Part shown: in pieces, positions 27,108 to 35,919 of the stretch
How the letters are laid out: every line of letters starts with the position of its first letter
Numbering within the stretch: the stretch's first letter is position 1
Assembly: GCF_022695985.1 (NCBI RefSeq)
Contig: NZ_JAAPBF010000014.1
Coordinates: 1-64,000 of the forward strand
Source: Streptomyces sp. NP-1717
GTDB lineage: Bacteria > Actinomycetota > Actinomycetes > Streptomycetales > Streptomycetaceae
DNA length: 64,000 nucleotides
Direction: 5' to 3'
The notes under the pieces: model-generated
The model's input: the letters and a program-made list of their open reading frames with translations, nothing else
The model's database searches: none
What the model was told of the DNA's origin: nothing
Made by a program: the position numbers and the translations under genes

Positions 27108-28709
27108 ATGACAGAGATACGAACCGAGATCCTCGTCGTCGGCGGTGGACTCGGGGGCGTGGCCGCGGCCCTCACCGCCGCCCGGCTCGGCCGGACGGTG
27201 GTGCTCACCGAGGCCACGGACTGGCTCGGCGGACAGCTCACCGCCCAGGCGGTGCCGCCCGACGAGCATCCCTGGATCGAGGGCTCCGCCTGCCCGCCCG
27301 GCTACGCCGAACTGCGCCGGCGGGTACGCGACTACTACCGCCGCAACTACCCCCTCGGACCCGACGCCGCGCGGAACCCGCTGCTCGACCCCGGGCGCGG
27401 CGTCGTGAGCCGGATGTGCCACGAGCCGCGCGTGGCCGTCGCCGTCATCGAGGAGATGCTCGCCCCGTGGCGCGCCGCCGGTGCGATCACCGTCCTCACG
27501 GGTTACGAACCCGTCGCCGCGCACACGGACGGCGACCGTATCGAGGCCGTCACGCTGTACGGCGCACACGACGGACGCGAAGTCACCGTCCACGCCTCCT
27601 ACGTCGCCGACGCCACCGAGCTGGGCGACCTGCTGGAACTGGCCGCGGTGGAGCACGTCATCGGCGCCGAGGGCCGCGACGAGACCGGGGAGCCGCACGC
27701 GCCCGTCACCGCCGATCCGCTCGACCAGCAGGCCGTGTCCTGGTGCTTCGCCCTGGACCACCGGCCCGGCGAGGACCACGTGATCGACCGGCCCGCCTCC
27801 TACGACCACTGGCGCACGACCGTCGCCCCGTTCTGGCCCGGCCCGCAGCTCTCCTTCACCGACATCGTCCCGATCACCCTCGAACAGCGCACCTGGGCGC
27901 TGATGGGCGCCGACCGGGAGGCCGGTGAACACTTCGACCTGTGGCAGTTCCGCCGGGTCCTGTCCCGCGACGCGTTCACGGCCGGTGCCTTCGCCTCCGA
28001 CCTGACCGTCGTCAACTGGCCGCAGATCGACTACTGGGAGGCGCCGCTGCTCGGCGTCGACGCGGCGGCCCGGCAGGCGGCGCTCGCGGCCGGCCGGGAG
28101 CTGTCGCTGTCCTTCCTGCACTGGCTGCAGACCGAGGCGCCCCGCCCCGACGGCGGCACCGGCTGGCCGGGCCTGCGGCTGCGGCCCGATGTCACCGGCA
28201 CCGCCGACGGCCTGGCCAAGGCGCCGTACATCCGCGAATCGCGCCGTATCAAGGCCGAGTTCACCGTCGTGGAACAGCACGTGGGAGTCGAGGCCCGGCC
28301 GCCCGGCTCCGGGAGCGAGGTGTTCCACGACAGCGTGGGCCTCGGCAGCTACCGCATCGACCTGCACCCCAGCACCGGCGGCCGCAGCTACATCGACATC
28401 GAGTCCTACCCCTTCCAGATTCCGCTGGGCGCCCTGATCCCCGTACGCGTCGACAACCTCCTGCCCGCCAACAAGAACATCGGCACCACGCACATCACCA
28501 ACGGGTGCTACCGGCTGCACCCGGTGGAATGGGCCATCGGCGAAGCCGTGGGCGCCCTCGCCGGCTTCTGCCTCGAACGGGCCCTGCCGCCCCGCAAGGT
28601 CCGCTCCGACCAGACCCAACTGGCCGACTACCAGCGGCTGCTCAGCCAGTCCCTGGGCATCCGGCTGGCCTGGCCGGAGGAGATCCGCAGCCGGCCGCAC
28701 CACTACTGA
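27108..28709 (+). CDS. FAD-dependent oxidoreductase (FAD_oxidored family)
   Basis: A 533-residue flavoprotein with the dinucleotide-binding motif LVVGGGLGGVAAALTAARLG at the N-terminus, a following acidic end of strand 2 (LTEATDWLGGQ), ATELGDLLEL, and a C-terminal FAD segment (NIGTTHITNGCYRLHPVEWAIGEAVGALA). Members of this family often stand among sugar-degrading genes and are thought to oxidise sugars or derivatives, though few have known substrates. ATG 27108 has GAAGGAAGG 8 nt upstream. It is followed by the GH3 gene after 14 nt, so the two are likely co-transcribed. Confidence 0.9.
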   Translation: MTEIRTEILVVGGGLGGVAAALTAARLGRTVVLTEATDWLGGQLTAQAVPPDEHPWIEGSACPPGYAELRRRVRDYYRRNYPLGPDAARNPLLDPGRGVVSRMCHEPRVAVAVIEEMLAPWRAAGAITVLTGYEPVAAHTDGDRIEAVTLYGAHDGREVTVHASYVADATELGDLLELAAVEHVIGAEGRDETGEPHAPVTADPLDQQAVSWCFALDHRPGEDHVIDRPASYDHWRTTVAPFWPGPQLSFTDIVPITLEQRTWALMGADREAGEHFDLWQFRRVLSRDAFTAGAFASDLTVVNWPQIDYWEAPLLGVDAAARQAALAAGRELSLSFLHWLQTEAPRPDGGTGWPGLRLRPDVTGTADGLAKAPYIRESRRIKAEFTVVEQHVGVEARPPGSGSEVFHDSVGLGSYRIDLHPSTGGRSYIDIESYPFQIPLGALIPVRVDNLLPANKNIGTTHITNGCYRLHPVEWAIGEAVGALAGFCLERALPPRKVRSDQTQLADYQRLLSQSLGIRLAWPEEIRSRPHHY

Positions 28710-28723
28710 TGAGAGGACCCGCC

Positions 28724-30895
28724 ATGAACGGCCACGCCCACGAGTCCCGTGTCAAGGAACTCCTGGACCGGATGACCGTCGAGGAGAAACTCGGCCAGTT
28801 GCAGCAGCTTGCCTGGGCCTGGGACACCGGGCCGGGCGGCGGCGGCACCGAGGCGGCCGAGACCGCCGCCCGCCAGGGCCTGCTCGGCTCGGTGCTCAAC
28901 GCCGTCGGCGCCGGGGCCACCAACGCGCTCCAGCACATCGCCGTCGAGGAATCCCGTCTCGGTATCCCGCTGGTCTTCGGCCTGGACGTGATCCACGGCT
29001 TCCACACCACCTTCCCGATCCCGCTCGCCCAGGCCGCCGCCTTCGACCCGGCGGTCACGGAGAAGGACGCCGAGGTCTCCGCCCGCGAGGCCCGTTCCAA
29101 CGGCATCCACTGGACGTTCTCGCCGATGATGGACGTCACCCGCGAGCCGCGGTGGGGCCGGATCGCCGAGAGCAGCGGTGAGGACCCGTATCTGACCACG
29201 CGCTACGCGGTGGCCAAGGTGCGCGGCTACCAGGGCGCCGATCTGACCGCCGCCGACCGGATCGCCGCCTGCGCCAAGCACTTCGTGGCCTACGGCGGAG
29301 CGGAGGGCGGCCGCGACTACAACACCGTCGACGTGTCCGAGCAGCGGCTGCGCAATCTCTACCTGCCGCCGTTCCGGGCCGCCGTGGAGGCCGGCGCCGC
29401 CACCGTCATGGCCGGCTTCAACACCATCAGCGGCATCCCGGCACACGCCGATCCGCACACCCTGACCGGCATCCTCAAGCAGGAGTGGGGCTTCGACGGC
29501 GTCGTCGTCAGCGACTGGACCGGCGTCCAGGAGCTGATCGCGCACGGCGCCGCGGCGAACGAGACCGAGGCGGCACGGCGGGCACTGACCGCCGGGGTGG
29601 ACATGGAGATGGTGTCCACCTCCTTCGTCGACCACGGCCGCGAACTGCTCGCCGCCGGGACCCTGAGCGCGGAGCGGCTGGACGACGCCGTGGCCAGGGT
29701 GCTCCGTCTCAAGCTGCGGCTCGGCCTCTTCGAGCGCCCGTACGCCGACGAGTCCGCGGCCCTCACCGGCCCGACCGCCGAGACGCGTGCGGCGGCGCGC
29801 GAGGCCGCCGGACGCTGCGTGGTCCTGCTGAAGAACGACGACGGTGTGCTGCCGCTCGACGTGCCGGCGCTGCGTTCGCTCGCGGTCGTCGGCCCGTTCG
29901 CCGACTCCGGTGATCTGCTGGGCACGTGGACCCTGCCGGGCGCGCCCGCCTCGGTCCCGGTCCTGCGTGCCCTGCGCGAGGCGCTGCCGTACACGGCCGT
30001 CACCCATGCCCCCGGAGTGTCCGCGGAGGGAGCCGACACCTCCGGCATCGCGGAGGCCGTGGCCGCCGCCGAGGCCGCCGAAGCCGTCGTACTCGTGGTG
30101 GGTGAACCGTCCGCGATCAGCGGGGAGGCGGCGGCGCGCAGCGAACTCGGCCTGCCCGGCGCCCAGGAGCGGCTGATCGACGCGGTCACCGCGACCGGCA
30201 CGCCCTGCGTGGTGGTGCTGGTCGGCGGACGCCCGCTCACGATCGGTGCCTGGGCGGACGGCGCGGCGGCGATCCTGATGGCCTGGCACCCGGGCATCGA
30301 AGCGGGGAACGCCGTCGCGGACGTACTGACCGGTGCGGTCGGCCCGGGCGGCAAGCTGCCGGTGACCTTCCCCCGGGCCGTCGGCCAGCTTCCGCTCTAC
30401 TACAACCACGAGCGGACCGGCCGTCCCTACGATCCGGCCGCGCCCGGGGTGAAGTACGTCTCCAAGTACCTCGACATCGCCGACGGACCGGAGTTCGCCT
30501 TCGGCCACGGCCTGAGCTACACCACCTTCACGCTGGGCGACCCGCTGCTGAGCCGGGAGCGGATCGGTGCGCGGGAGCTGCGGGAGGGCGCGACGGTGGC
30601 GGTCACCGTCGCGGTCCGCAACACCGGCGACCGCGAGGGCGAGGAGGTCGTCCAGCTCTACGTCCAGGATCCGGCCGCGACGATCGCGCAGCCGGTCCGC
30701 CGGCTGCGCGGGTTCCGCCGCGTCCGGCTGTCGGCGGGGGAGGAGCGGGAGGTCCGTTTCACCCTCGGGGCCGACGACGTCGGCCACTGGACCAACGACC
30801 CCGCCGGAGTCCTCACCGTGGAGCCGGGCGAGATCCATGTCCACACCGGCGACAGCTCGCGCACACGGGCCCGGCGCACGCTCCTGATCACCTGA
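28724..30895 (+). CDS. GH3 beta-glucosidase-like glycoside hydrolase
   Basis: A 723-residue family 3 hydrolase in the usual three-part order: TIM-like barrel (1-310), alpha/beta sandwich (about 360-560) and C-terminal fibronectin-III-like domain (about 640-720). The catalytic nucleophile is the Asp in GVVVSDWTGV, and KHFVAYGG with the following GGRDYN is typical of bacterial BglX-like enzymes. There is no signal peptide, so it should cleave imported oligosaccharides together with the GH42 enzyme. ATG 28724 has GAGAGGA upstream. Specificity (glucose, xylose, arabinose) cannot be told from sequence. Confidence 0.95.
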   Translation: MNGHAHESRVKELLDRMTVEEKLGQLQQLAWAWDTGPGGGGTEAAETAARQGLLGSVLNAVGAGATNALQHIAVEESRLGIPLVFGLDVIHGFHTTFPIPLAQAAAFDPAVTEKDAEVSAREARSNGIHWTFSPMMDVTREPRWGRIAESSGEDPYLTTRYAVAKVRGYQGADLTAADRIAACAKHFVAYGGAEGGRDYNTVDVSEQRLRNLYLPPFRAAVEAGAATVMAGFNTISGIPAHADPHTLTGILKQEWGFDGVVVSDWTGVQELIAHGAAANETEAARRALTAGVDMEMVSTSFVDHGRELLAAGTLSAERLDDAVARVLRLKLRLGLFERPYADESAALTGPTAETRAAAREAAGRCVVLLKNDDGVLPLDVPALRSLAVVGPFADSGDLLGTWTLPGAPASVPVLRALREALPYTAVTHAPGVSAEGADTSGIAEAVAAAEAAEAVVLVVGEPSAISGEAAARSELGLPGAQERLIDAVTATGTPCVVVLVGGRPLTIGAWADGAAAILMAWHPGIEAGNAVADVLTGAVGPGGKLPVTFPRAVGQLPLYYNHERTGRPYDPAAPGVKYVSKYLDIADGPEFAFGHGLSYTTFTLGDPLLSRERIGARELREGATVAVTVAVRNTGDREGEEVVQLYVQDPAATIAQPVRRLRGFRRVRLSAGEEREVRFTLGADDVGHWTNDPAGVLTVEPGEIHVHTGDSSRTRARRTLLIT

Positions 30896-31101
30896 CCGGC
30901 GGGAGCGGGGCCGGAACCGGAAGGACCGCCCCACCCGCGGGAACCGTCTCGACCCGGACGGCGAAGCCGTCCGCCGAAGCCCTCCACCGAAGGGAGCGAT
31001 GCGCCGACCACATTTCCTCAACCGCTCCACGAACCATGCCTCAGCACGAGTCGTCATCTGCGAGGTCCGCGCGTCGTCGCGGTCCCGCAGTGGGGAGAAG
31101 C

Positions 31102-32808
31102 ATGAAAGCAAGGACATGTGCGGCAGTGGTGGCCCAGGCAATGCTGGGTCTGCTGCTCGCGGGTGCCGCCACGGGCACCGCGCACGCCGCCGCCGCCACT
31201 TACTACGTGTCACCCAGCGGCAGTGACAGCAACACCGGTCTGTCGCCGGACCAGGCCTGGAAGTCGACCGGGAAGGTCAACGGCTTCACGTTCCCGCAGG
31301 GCGGCGCGACCGTCTCGTTCCAGGGCGGGCAGACGTTCACCGGCTGCCTGGCCTTCAACGGGGACAAGGTGCCCGGGTCGTCGGCGACGACGCCCTTCAA
31401 GGTCACCTCCTACGGCACCGGGCAGGCCACCATCAGGTCCGACTGCACGGGCGACTACTCGGCTGCGGTCGCCGCCGACAACGTCAGCGGCTTCCAGCTC
31501 GACAACCTGAAACTGGTCAACGGCGGTACGACCGCGGCCGGTGTCCTCCTGCACAACCAGAAGTCGTCGACGGCCACCAAGAGCATGAAGGTCACCCGCT
31601 CCGACATCTCCGGCTTCGCCACACCGAGCGGCAGCAGCAGTACCTTCGGCGGACAGATCATGGTGCTCGGATACGCCGTGAACGCCAACAGCGGACCGCT
31701 GGACGACGTGCAGATCCTCAACAACAAGCTGCACGGCGCCAGTGTCACCTCGAACGCCGGGCCGGGCGTCTACGGCTGGGGCTCGGGCGTCAACATCACC
31801 AACGTCAGGGTCGAGGGCAACACCGTCTACAACCTCGGCATGGCGGCCCAGAGCACCGGGGCCGCGCTGACCGCCAACGGCTGGAACGGCGCGGTCATCC
31901 AGCGCAACCTGGTCCACGACATCGGTGCCAACGTGACCTCGTGCGGTGGCGCCAGCGGCATCATGACGTACACCTCCAACAACGTGAAGATCCGTCACAA
32001 CGAGGTGTACAAGGTGCAGCCGGTCCCGGCCTTCACGGCCGGGTGCGACTGGGACGGGATCGACCTCGACGGCGGCACCACCAACTCGGTGGTGGAGTAC
32101 AACTACACGCACGACAACGCCGGCAGCGGTCTGCTCGCCTACACCTCGACCGCCGGCTCGCGGGTGTGGGGACCGAACACCTACCGCTACAACGTCTCGG
32201 AGAACGACGACTGGGCGAACGCCCAGGGCGGTCTGCTCGACGTGGTGCCCAACGCGCCGAAGAACGCGCTGTCGATCTACGGCAACACCTTCTTCACCAA
32301 CAAGGACCAGAGCGCGAACAAGAAGGCAGGCGCCAGCGCCTGCTTCATGTTCGGCTACGCGTCCGGGACCTGGGCCGCCGGCTCGCAGATCAAGGACAAC
32401 ATCTGCTACATGGCCAACAAGGACAAGTACGGCAAGACCGGCCAGCTCTACTACAACCCCAACGGGCAGACCGGAATGACGCTGTCCAACAACCTGTACT
32501 ACGGGACGAACACCGGCGGTTGGCGCTGGGGCGGCACGACCCATGCCGACTTCGCCGCGTGGAAGGCGGCCGGGCTGGAGACCGGCTCGGTGTGGGGTGA
32601 CCCCCTCTTCACCTCGCCCGGCGCGGGTGGCGTCTGCTCGTGGTCGCCGACCTCGGGCGCCGGGCCGCAGCCGTGCCCGCAGGCCTACACCCTCAAGTCC
32701 GGCTCACCGGCGCTCAAAGCGGGCACGGCCGTGCCCGGCAACGGCGGGGTGGACTACTACGGGACGACCATCCCGGGCACGCCGAACATCGGGGCCGACG
32801 CCGGATAG
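31102..32808 (+). CDS. Secreted right-handed beta-helix protein, possible polysaccharide lyase
   Basis: A 568-residue exported protein. A Sec signal peptide (MKARTCAAV...LLLAGAA) ends near THAHA-type GTAHA|A. The mature start YYVSPSGSDSNTGLSPDQAW is the common N-terminal motif of parallel beta-helix / pectate-lyase-like proteins. Many Asn/Gly-rich rungs follow (NNKLHG, VEGNTVYN, IRHNEVYK, VEYNYTHDNAGSG). ATG 31102 has GGGGAGAAG upstream. Position after the glycosidases suggests it attacks a polymer outside the cell. The catalytic class is uncertain. Upstream 30896-31101 holds no gene. Confidence 0.88.
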   Translation: MKARTCAAVVAQAMLGLLLAGAATGTAHAAAATYYVSPSGSDSNTGLSPDQAWKSTGKVNGFTFPQGGATVSFQGGQTFTGCLAFNGDKVPGSSATTPFKVTSYGTGQATIRSDCTGDYSAAVAADNVSGFQLDNLKLVNGGTTAAGVLLHNQKSSTATKSMKVTRSDISGFATPSGSSSTFGGQIMVLGYAVNANSGPLDDVQILNNKLHGASVTSNAGPGVYGWGSGVNITNVRVEGNTVYNLGMAAQSTGAALTANGWNGAVIQRNLVHDIGANVTSCGGASGIMTYTSNNVKIRHNEVYKVQPVPAFTAGCDWDGIDLDGGTTNSVVEYNYTHDNAGSGLLAYTSTAGSRVWGPNTYRYNVSENDDWANAQGGLLDVVPNAPKNALSIYGNTFFTNKDQSANKKAGASACFMFGYASGTWAAGSQIKDNICYMANKDKYGKTGQLYYNPNGQTGMTLSNNLYYGTNTGGWRWGGTTHADFAAWKAAGLETGSVWGDPLFTSPGAGGVCSWSPTSGAGPQPCPQAYTLKSGSPALKAGTAVPGNGGVDYYGTTIPGTPNIGADAG

Positions 32809-32898
32809 GCCCTGACCGCATCCCATCGGCGGCGGTCGGCATCGGTACGCCCGACGCCCGACGCCCACGGCGACGGGAGCCGACGACGACCGCCGGGC

Positions 32899-32926
32899 GG
32901 GCGGGCCGTGTCACAGCGGCCCGCCC
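32899..32926 (+). terminator. Hairpin terminator after the beta-helix gene
   Basis: GGGCGGGCC and GGCCCGCCC form a perfect 9-bp stem around a 10-nt loop, 91 nt after the stop codon. It probably closes the carbohydrate locus and insulates the following kinase gene. Confidence 0.65.
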
Positions 32927-33025
32927 AACTGCCCCTCACCGGACCTTCCTTCACCGCTCGGTCACGCCTCCGACGCGCGGCGGCCACCAACCGCTCCCAA
33001 CTGCGGCTTTGGCATTGGGAGTTCG

Positions 33026-33031
33026 TATGAT
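33026..33031 (+). promoter_or_regulatory. -10 box (TATGAT) for a probable leaderless transcript
   Basis: TATGAT lies only 6 nt before ATG 33038. Initiation 6-8 nt downstream of a -10 box would start the RNA at the ATG itself. No ribosome-binding sequence is present in the gap. The -35 position is poor. Confidence 0.45.
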
Positions 33032-33037
33032 GCCGCA

Positions 33038-34735
33038 ATGGCAAGTCACGGGGATCTCATAGCGGGGCGCTACCGCATCACCAAACCGCTCGGACGCGGC
33101 GGCATGGGCACGGTCTGGCGGGCTGACGACGAACTGCTCGGCCGGGCCGTCGCCGTGAAGGAGCTGCACATCGACGCGGGGCTCTCGCCCGCCGAAGCCG
33201 AGAACAGGCGCGGACGCACGCTGCGCGAGGCTCGGTCGGTCGCGCAGGTGAAACATCCGGGCGTCCTCGTGCTGCACGACATCGTCCAGCACGACGCGCA
33301 GCCCTGGCTGGTGATGGAGCTGATCGACGGCTGCTCGCTCGCCGACCGGATCGTGGAGGAGGGCCCGGTCCCGCCCGCCGAGGCCGCCCGTATCGGTCTC
33401 GCGCTGCTGGCCGCGCTGCGCGCCGCGCACACGGCCGGAGTGCTGCACCGTGACATCAAGCCCGCGAACGTACTCCTCGAAGCGGCCACCGGGCGCGTGG
33501 TGCTGTCCGACTTCGGGATCGCGCAGGTCGACGGGCAGGCGACGCTGACGGAGACGGGCGCGTTCGTCGGCTCCCCGGAGTACACCGCTCCGGAGCGGAT
33601 GTCGGGGAAGAGGACCGGCCCCGAGTCCGATCTGTGGTCGCTCGGGGTGCTGCTCTGCGCCGCCGTCGAGGGCGAGTCACCGTTCCGCCGCGACTCGGTG
33701 GCGGGGGTGCTGCACGCCGTCGTGATCGACGAGATCAAGGTGCCCGAATCGGCCGGCCCGCTGCTTCCCGTCCTGAACGGACTCCTTGAGCGCGATCCCG
33801 CCCGACGGCTCGGTACGGACGAGGCGGAGCGGTCGCTGCGCGGCTTCCTCTCTCAGGAGCGGCTGCCCACCGTCGCCCACACACCGGTGACCCGCGGGCC
33901 CGCCGCGCCGCCGCCTTCCGGCGATCCGGTCGTACTCGGCGCTGCCTCAGCCCCGGCCGGGCGTCCCCGGGTCCGTACGGCGCTCCTCGCCGGGGCCCTG
34001 GTCACCGCCCTGGCGGTGGGCGGCACCGGCGCGTGGGTCATGACGAGGGACGGCTCCGGCACGGGAACGGAGGCGACGGAGGGCGGCGGATCCGCGGACA
34101 AGGTGCGCGAGAAGCTGTCCGAAGAGGCGACGAAGAAGGCTTCCGACGCGCCCGGACCGCTCATCGACGACACCGGGAAACCCACTCGCGCACCCGCCGG
34201 CGACGCTTCCAAGGAGCCTTCCAAGGAGCCTTCCAAGGAGCCTTCGAAGGGGGCTTCGAAAGGCACTTCCGCACCGCCCGCCGCCCCGGTACCCAAGGGC
34301 TATCGGACGGTCGTCGACCCGACCGGGTTCACGATGGCGGCGCCCACCGGTTTCGTCCGCTCCAACGAGCCGCCCCGCGTCTTCTACAACTCCCCGGACA
34401 ACGCCTTCCGTATCGGTGTCCACCCCCAGCCGCTGGACCCGAACGGTCCGGTCGCGGTGATGAGGGCGGCGCACGAGAGCGGCCCGTCGGACTACCCCGG
34501 CTACCGGAACGGTTCGGTGCGCGAGACCACGCACAACGGATTCCCCGCCGCCGTATGGGAGTTCACCTGGGACGGCGGCGCGGGCGACGGCGGCCCGCGC
34601 CACACCTACGACCTGAGCTGGGACGAGGGCGGCAAGATGTACGACCTGTGGGTCTCCGCCCCGGCCGGCCGGGCGGCCGAGGGCGAACGCCACTTCATCG
34701 AGGCGCACCGGTCCTTCGCGCGGGCGGGGTCCTGA
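33038..34735 (+). CDS. Membrane Ser/Thr protein kinase
   Basis: A 565-residue Hanks-type kinase: LGRGGMGTVWRA glycine loop, AVAVKEL lysine, LHRDIKPANVLL catalytic loop, SDFGIAQ, GSPEYTAPERM. One membrane helix (about 309-331, LLAGALVTALAVGGTGAWV) leads to an outer part. That part begins with a Lys/Glu/Pro/Ser repeat (KEPS units, 12-bp DNA period at about 34205-34250), then a compact C-terminal domain (PTGFTMAAPTGFVRS...) of unknown ligand. Unlike the two kinases at 6-11 kb, it has no binding-protein-like sensor. It has no ribosome site and may be leaderless. Confidence 0.93.
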   Translation: MASHGDLIAGRYRITKPLGRGGMGTVWRADDELLGRAVAVKELHIDAGLSPAEAENRRGRTLREARSVAQVKHPGVLVLHDIVQHDAQPWLVMELIDGCSLADRIVEEGPVPPAEAARIGLALLAALRAAHTAGVLHRDIKPANVLLEAATGRVVLSDFGIAQVDGQATLTETGAFVGSPEYTAPERMSGKRTGPESDLWSLGVLLCAAVEGESPFRRDSVAGVLHAVVIDEIKVPESAGPLLPVLNGLLERDPARRLGTDEAERSLRGFLSQERLPTVAHTPVTRGPAAPPPSGDPVVLGAASAPAGRPRVRTALLAGALVTALAVGGTGAWVMTRDGSGTGTEATEGGGSADKVREKLSEEATKKASDAPGPLIDDTGKPTRAPAGDASKEPSKEPSKEPSKGASKGTSAPPAAPVPKGYRTVVDPTGFTMAAPTGFVRSNEPPRVFYNSPDNAFRIGVHPQPLDPNGPVAVMRAAHESGPSDYPGYRNGSVRETTHNGFPAAVWEFTWDGGAGDGGPRHTYDLSWDEGGKMYDLWVSAPAGRAAEGERHFIEAHRSFARAGS

Positions 34736-34789
34736 CGCGGTAACAGCGACGCCGGAGCGCCGGAGGGCACACCCACGGCGGACCGCTCG

Positions 34790-35269
34790 TCAGGATTCAC
34801 CGGTGCCGGTGCCGGTGCCGGTGTGGCGGGCGAGTTCGGCCGCCAGGCGCCGCATGACCGTCCGGTTCGCGCGGCGCATCGTGGCCCGCACGGCGGGGGC
34901 CAGCAGACGGTCGGTGAGCGGAGCCCGAACCCAGGCATAGGTGAACGAGACGCGGCTTCCCCCGCCGGCCGGCAGCGGCGCGATGCCGTAGGTGCCGTGC
35001 GCCCGCCGCCGGCCCGCCGCGCTGATGTTCCGCTCGACGATCCGCCGGGGCGGCTCCGCCTCGACGACCTCGATGGTGACGTCGGTCCTCGTACCGCCCA
35101 GCGAGGCGGTGACGGTGGCGCCCGACCCGACACCCCGACCGGGGCCGTGGCAGCGCCAGTTGGTCAGGTAGTGGTCGGTGAATCGCTCGTGGTGGGCCAT
35201 GACGTCGAGGAAGTCGTAGACCTGCTCGGGCGTCTGCGGTACGTCGATCGACACGGTGACAGACCTCAT
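34790..35269 (-). CDS. SRPBCC-family (polyketide cyclase/START-like) protein
   Basis: About 159 residues with the SRPBCC start SVTVSIDVPQTPEQVYDFLDVMAHHERFTDHY and the core ERNISAAGRRRAHGTYGIAPL, ending in a helix and a Gly-Thr tail encoded by a GGTGCC repeat. The fold binds hydrophobic ligands, and its biochemical role is not evident. ATG 35269 fits the family start. GTG 35302 overlaps the upstream regulator stop by 4 nt (GTGA) and would add 11 residues, so translation coupling is possible. It is last in a three-gene operon. Confidence 0.88.
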   Translation of the reverse strand: MRSVTVSIDVPQTPEQVYDFLDVMAHHERFTDHYLTNWRCHGPGRGVGSGATVTASLGGTRTDVTIEVVEAEPPRRIVERNISAAGRRRAHGTYGIAPLPAGGGSRVSFTYAWVRAPLTDRLLAPAVRATMRRANRTVMRRLAAELARHTGTGTGTGES

Positions 35270-35298
35270 GCACCACATGGTACGAACCAGGTGCCGCG

Positions 35299-35919
35299 TC
35301 ACTTCAGGTAGTTGTAGACGGTGGCGCGGGAGACGCCCAGGATCCCGGTGAGTGTCCGGACCGCGTTCTTCACGTCCAGGAAGCCCTCGTCCCGCAGGAA
35401 GCGGACCATCCTCCTCTTCTCCGCGGAGTCCAGAGCGTGCGGCGCCCGGCCTCGTTCCGCCGCGAACTCCTCAGCCAGCGAGCGGAGTTCGACGCTCGTA
35501 CGGGCCCGCAGGGTTTCGGTGACGGACTGCTCCCGTTCCTCGGTGCGGACCAGTTCGCGCAGGCTGCGGGCGACGGTGGCGAACAGTGAGACGTCGAGGT
35601 TCAGGCAGATCGCGGCCACGTACTCACCCGCGCTGTTCCTGATTCCGATCGACGTGCTCTTCGCCGGGCGGCCGTCCGGAAACGTGTTGGGGTAGTTCTG
35701 GACGACGTTGGGATAGGCGGGGTCCTGGATGCGGGCGATGCCGAGTTCGGTGGCCGGGTCGCCGACGGCACGGCCGGACTCGTTGTTCTCGATCGCGCGG
35801 ATCGCGTGCTCCGGATCCCGCAGGTCGTGCAGGACGACTTCGCACAGGCCCGGGAACATGCGCCCGACGGCGGTGACGATCGTCTCGGCCTCGCGGAGCA
35901 GCAGTTCGTCCTCGGTCAT
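35299..35919 (-). CDS. YheO-type PAS/helix-turn-helix transcriptional regulator
   Basis: A 206-residue regulator: an N-terminal YheO-like PAS domain (MFPGLCEVVLHDLRDPEHAIRAIEN, then RPAKSTSIGIRNSAGEYVAAICLNLD) and a C-terminal helix-turn-helix (LTGILGVSRATVYNYLK). The family includes DauR, which controls D-arginine catabolism. ATG 35919 has GGGAGGA 7 nt upstream and overlaps the PLP-enzyme stop (ATGA). Coupling to that gene indicates it senses the enzyme's substrate or product. The 21-bp palindrome upstream of the operon is a candidate binding site. Confidence 0.92.
   Translation of the reverse strand: MTEDELLLREAETIVTAVGRMFPGLCEVVLHDLRDPEHAIRAIENNESGRAVGDPATELGIARIQDPAYPNVVQNYPNTFPDGRPAKSTSIGIRNSAGEYVAAICLNLDVSLFATVARSLRELVRTEEREQSVTETLRARTSVELRSLAEEFAAERGRAPHALDSAEKRRMVRFLRDEGFLDVKNAVRTLTGILGVSRATVYNYLK

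Noticed and set aside
28703-31213. Long open frame (over 800 codons) antisense to the GH3 gene
   Set aside because: It is a shadow of the strong GC codon bias of the real gene. The sequence is low-complexity, with no domain, and the sense strand encodes a complete enzyme.
34205-34250. 12-bp period repeat as a CRISPR or regulatory array
   Set aside because: The units are direct, without spacers, and simply encode the Lys/Glu/Pro/Ser linker of the membrane kinase.
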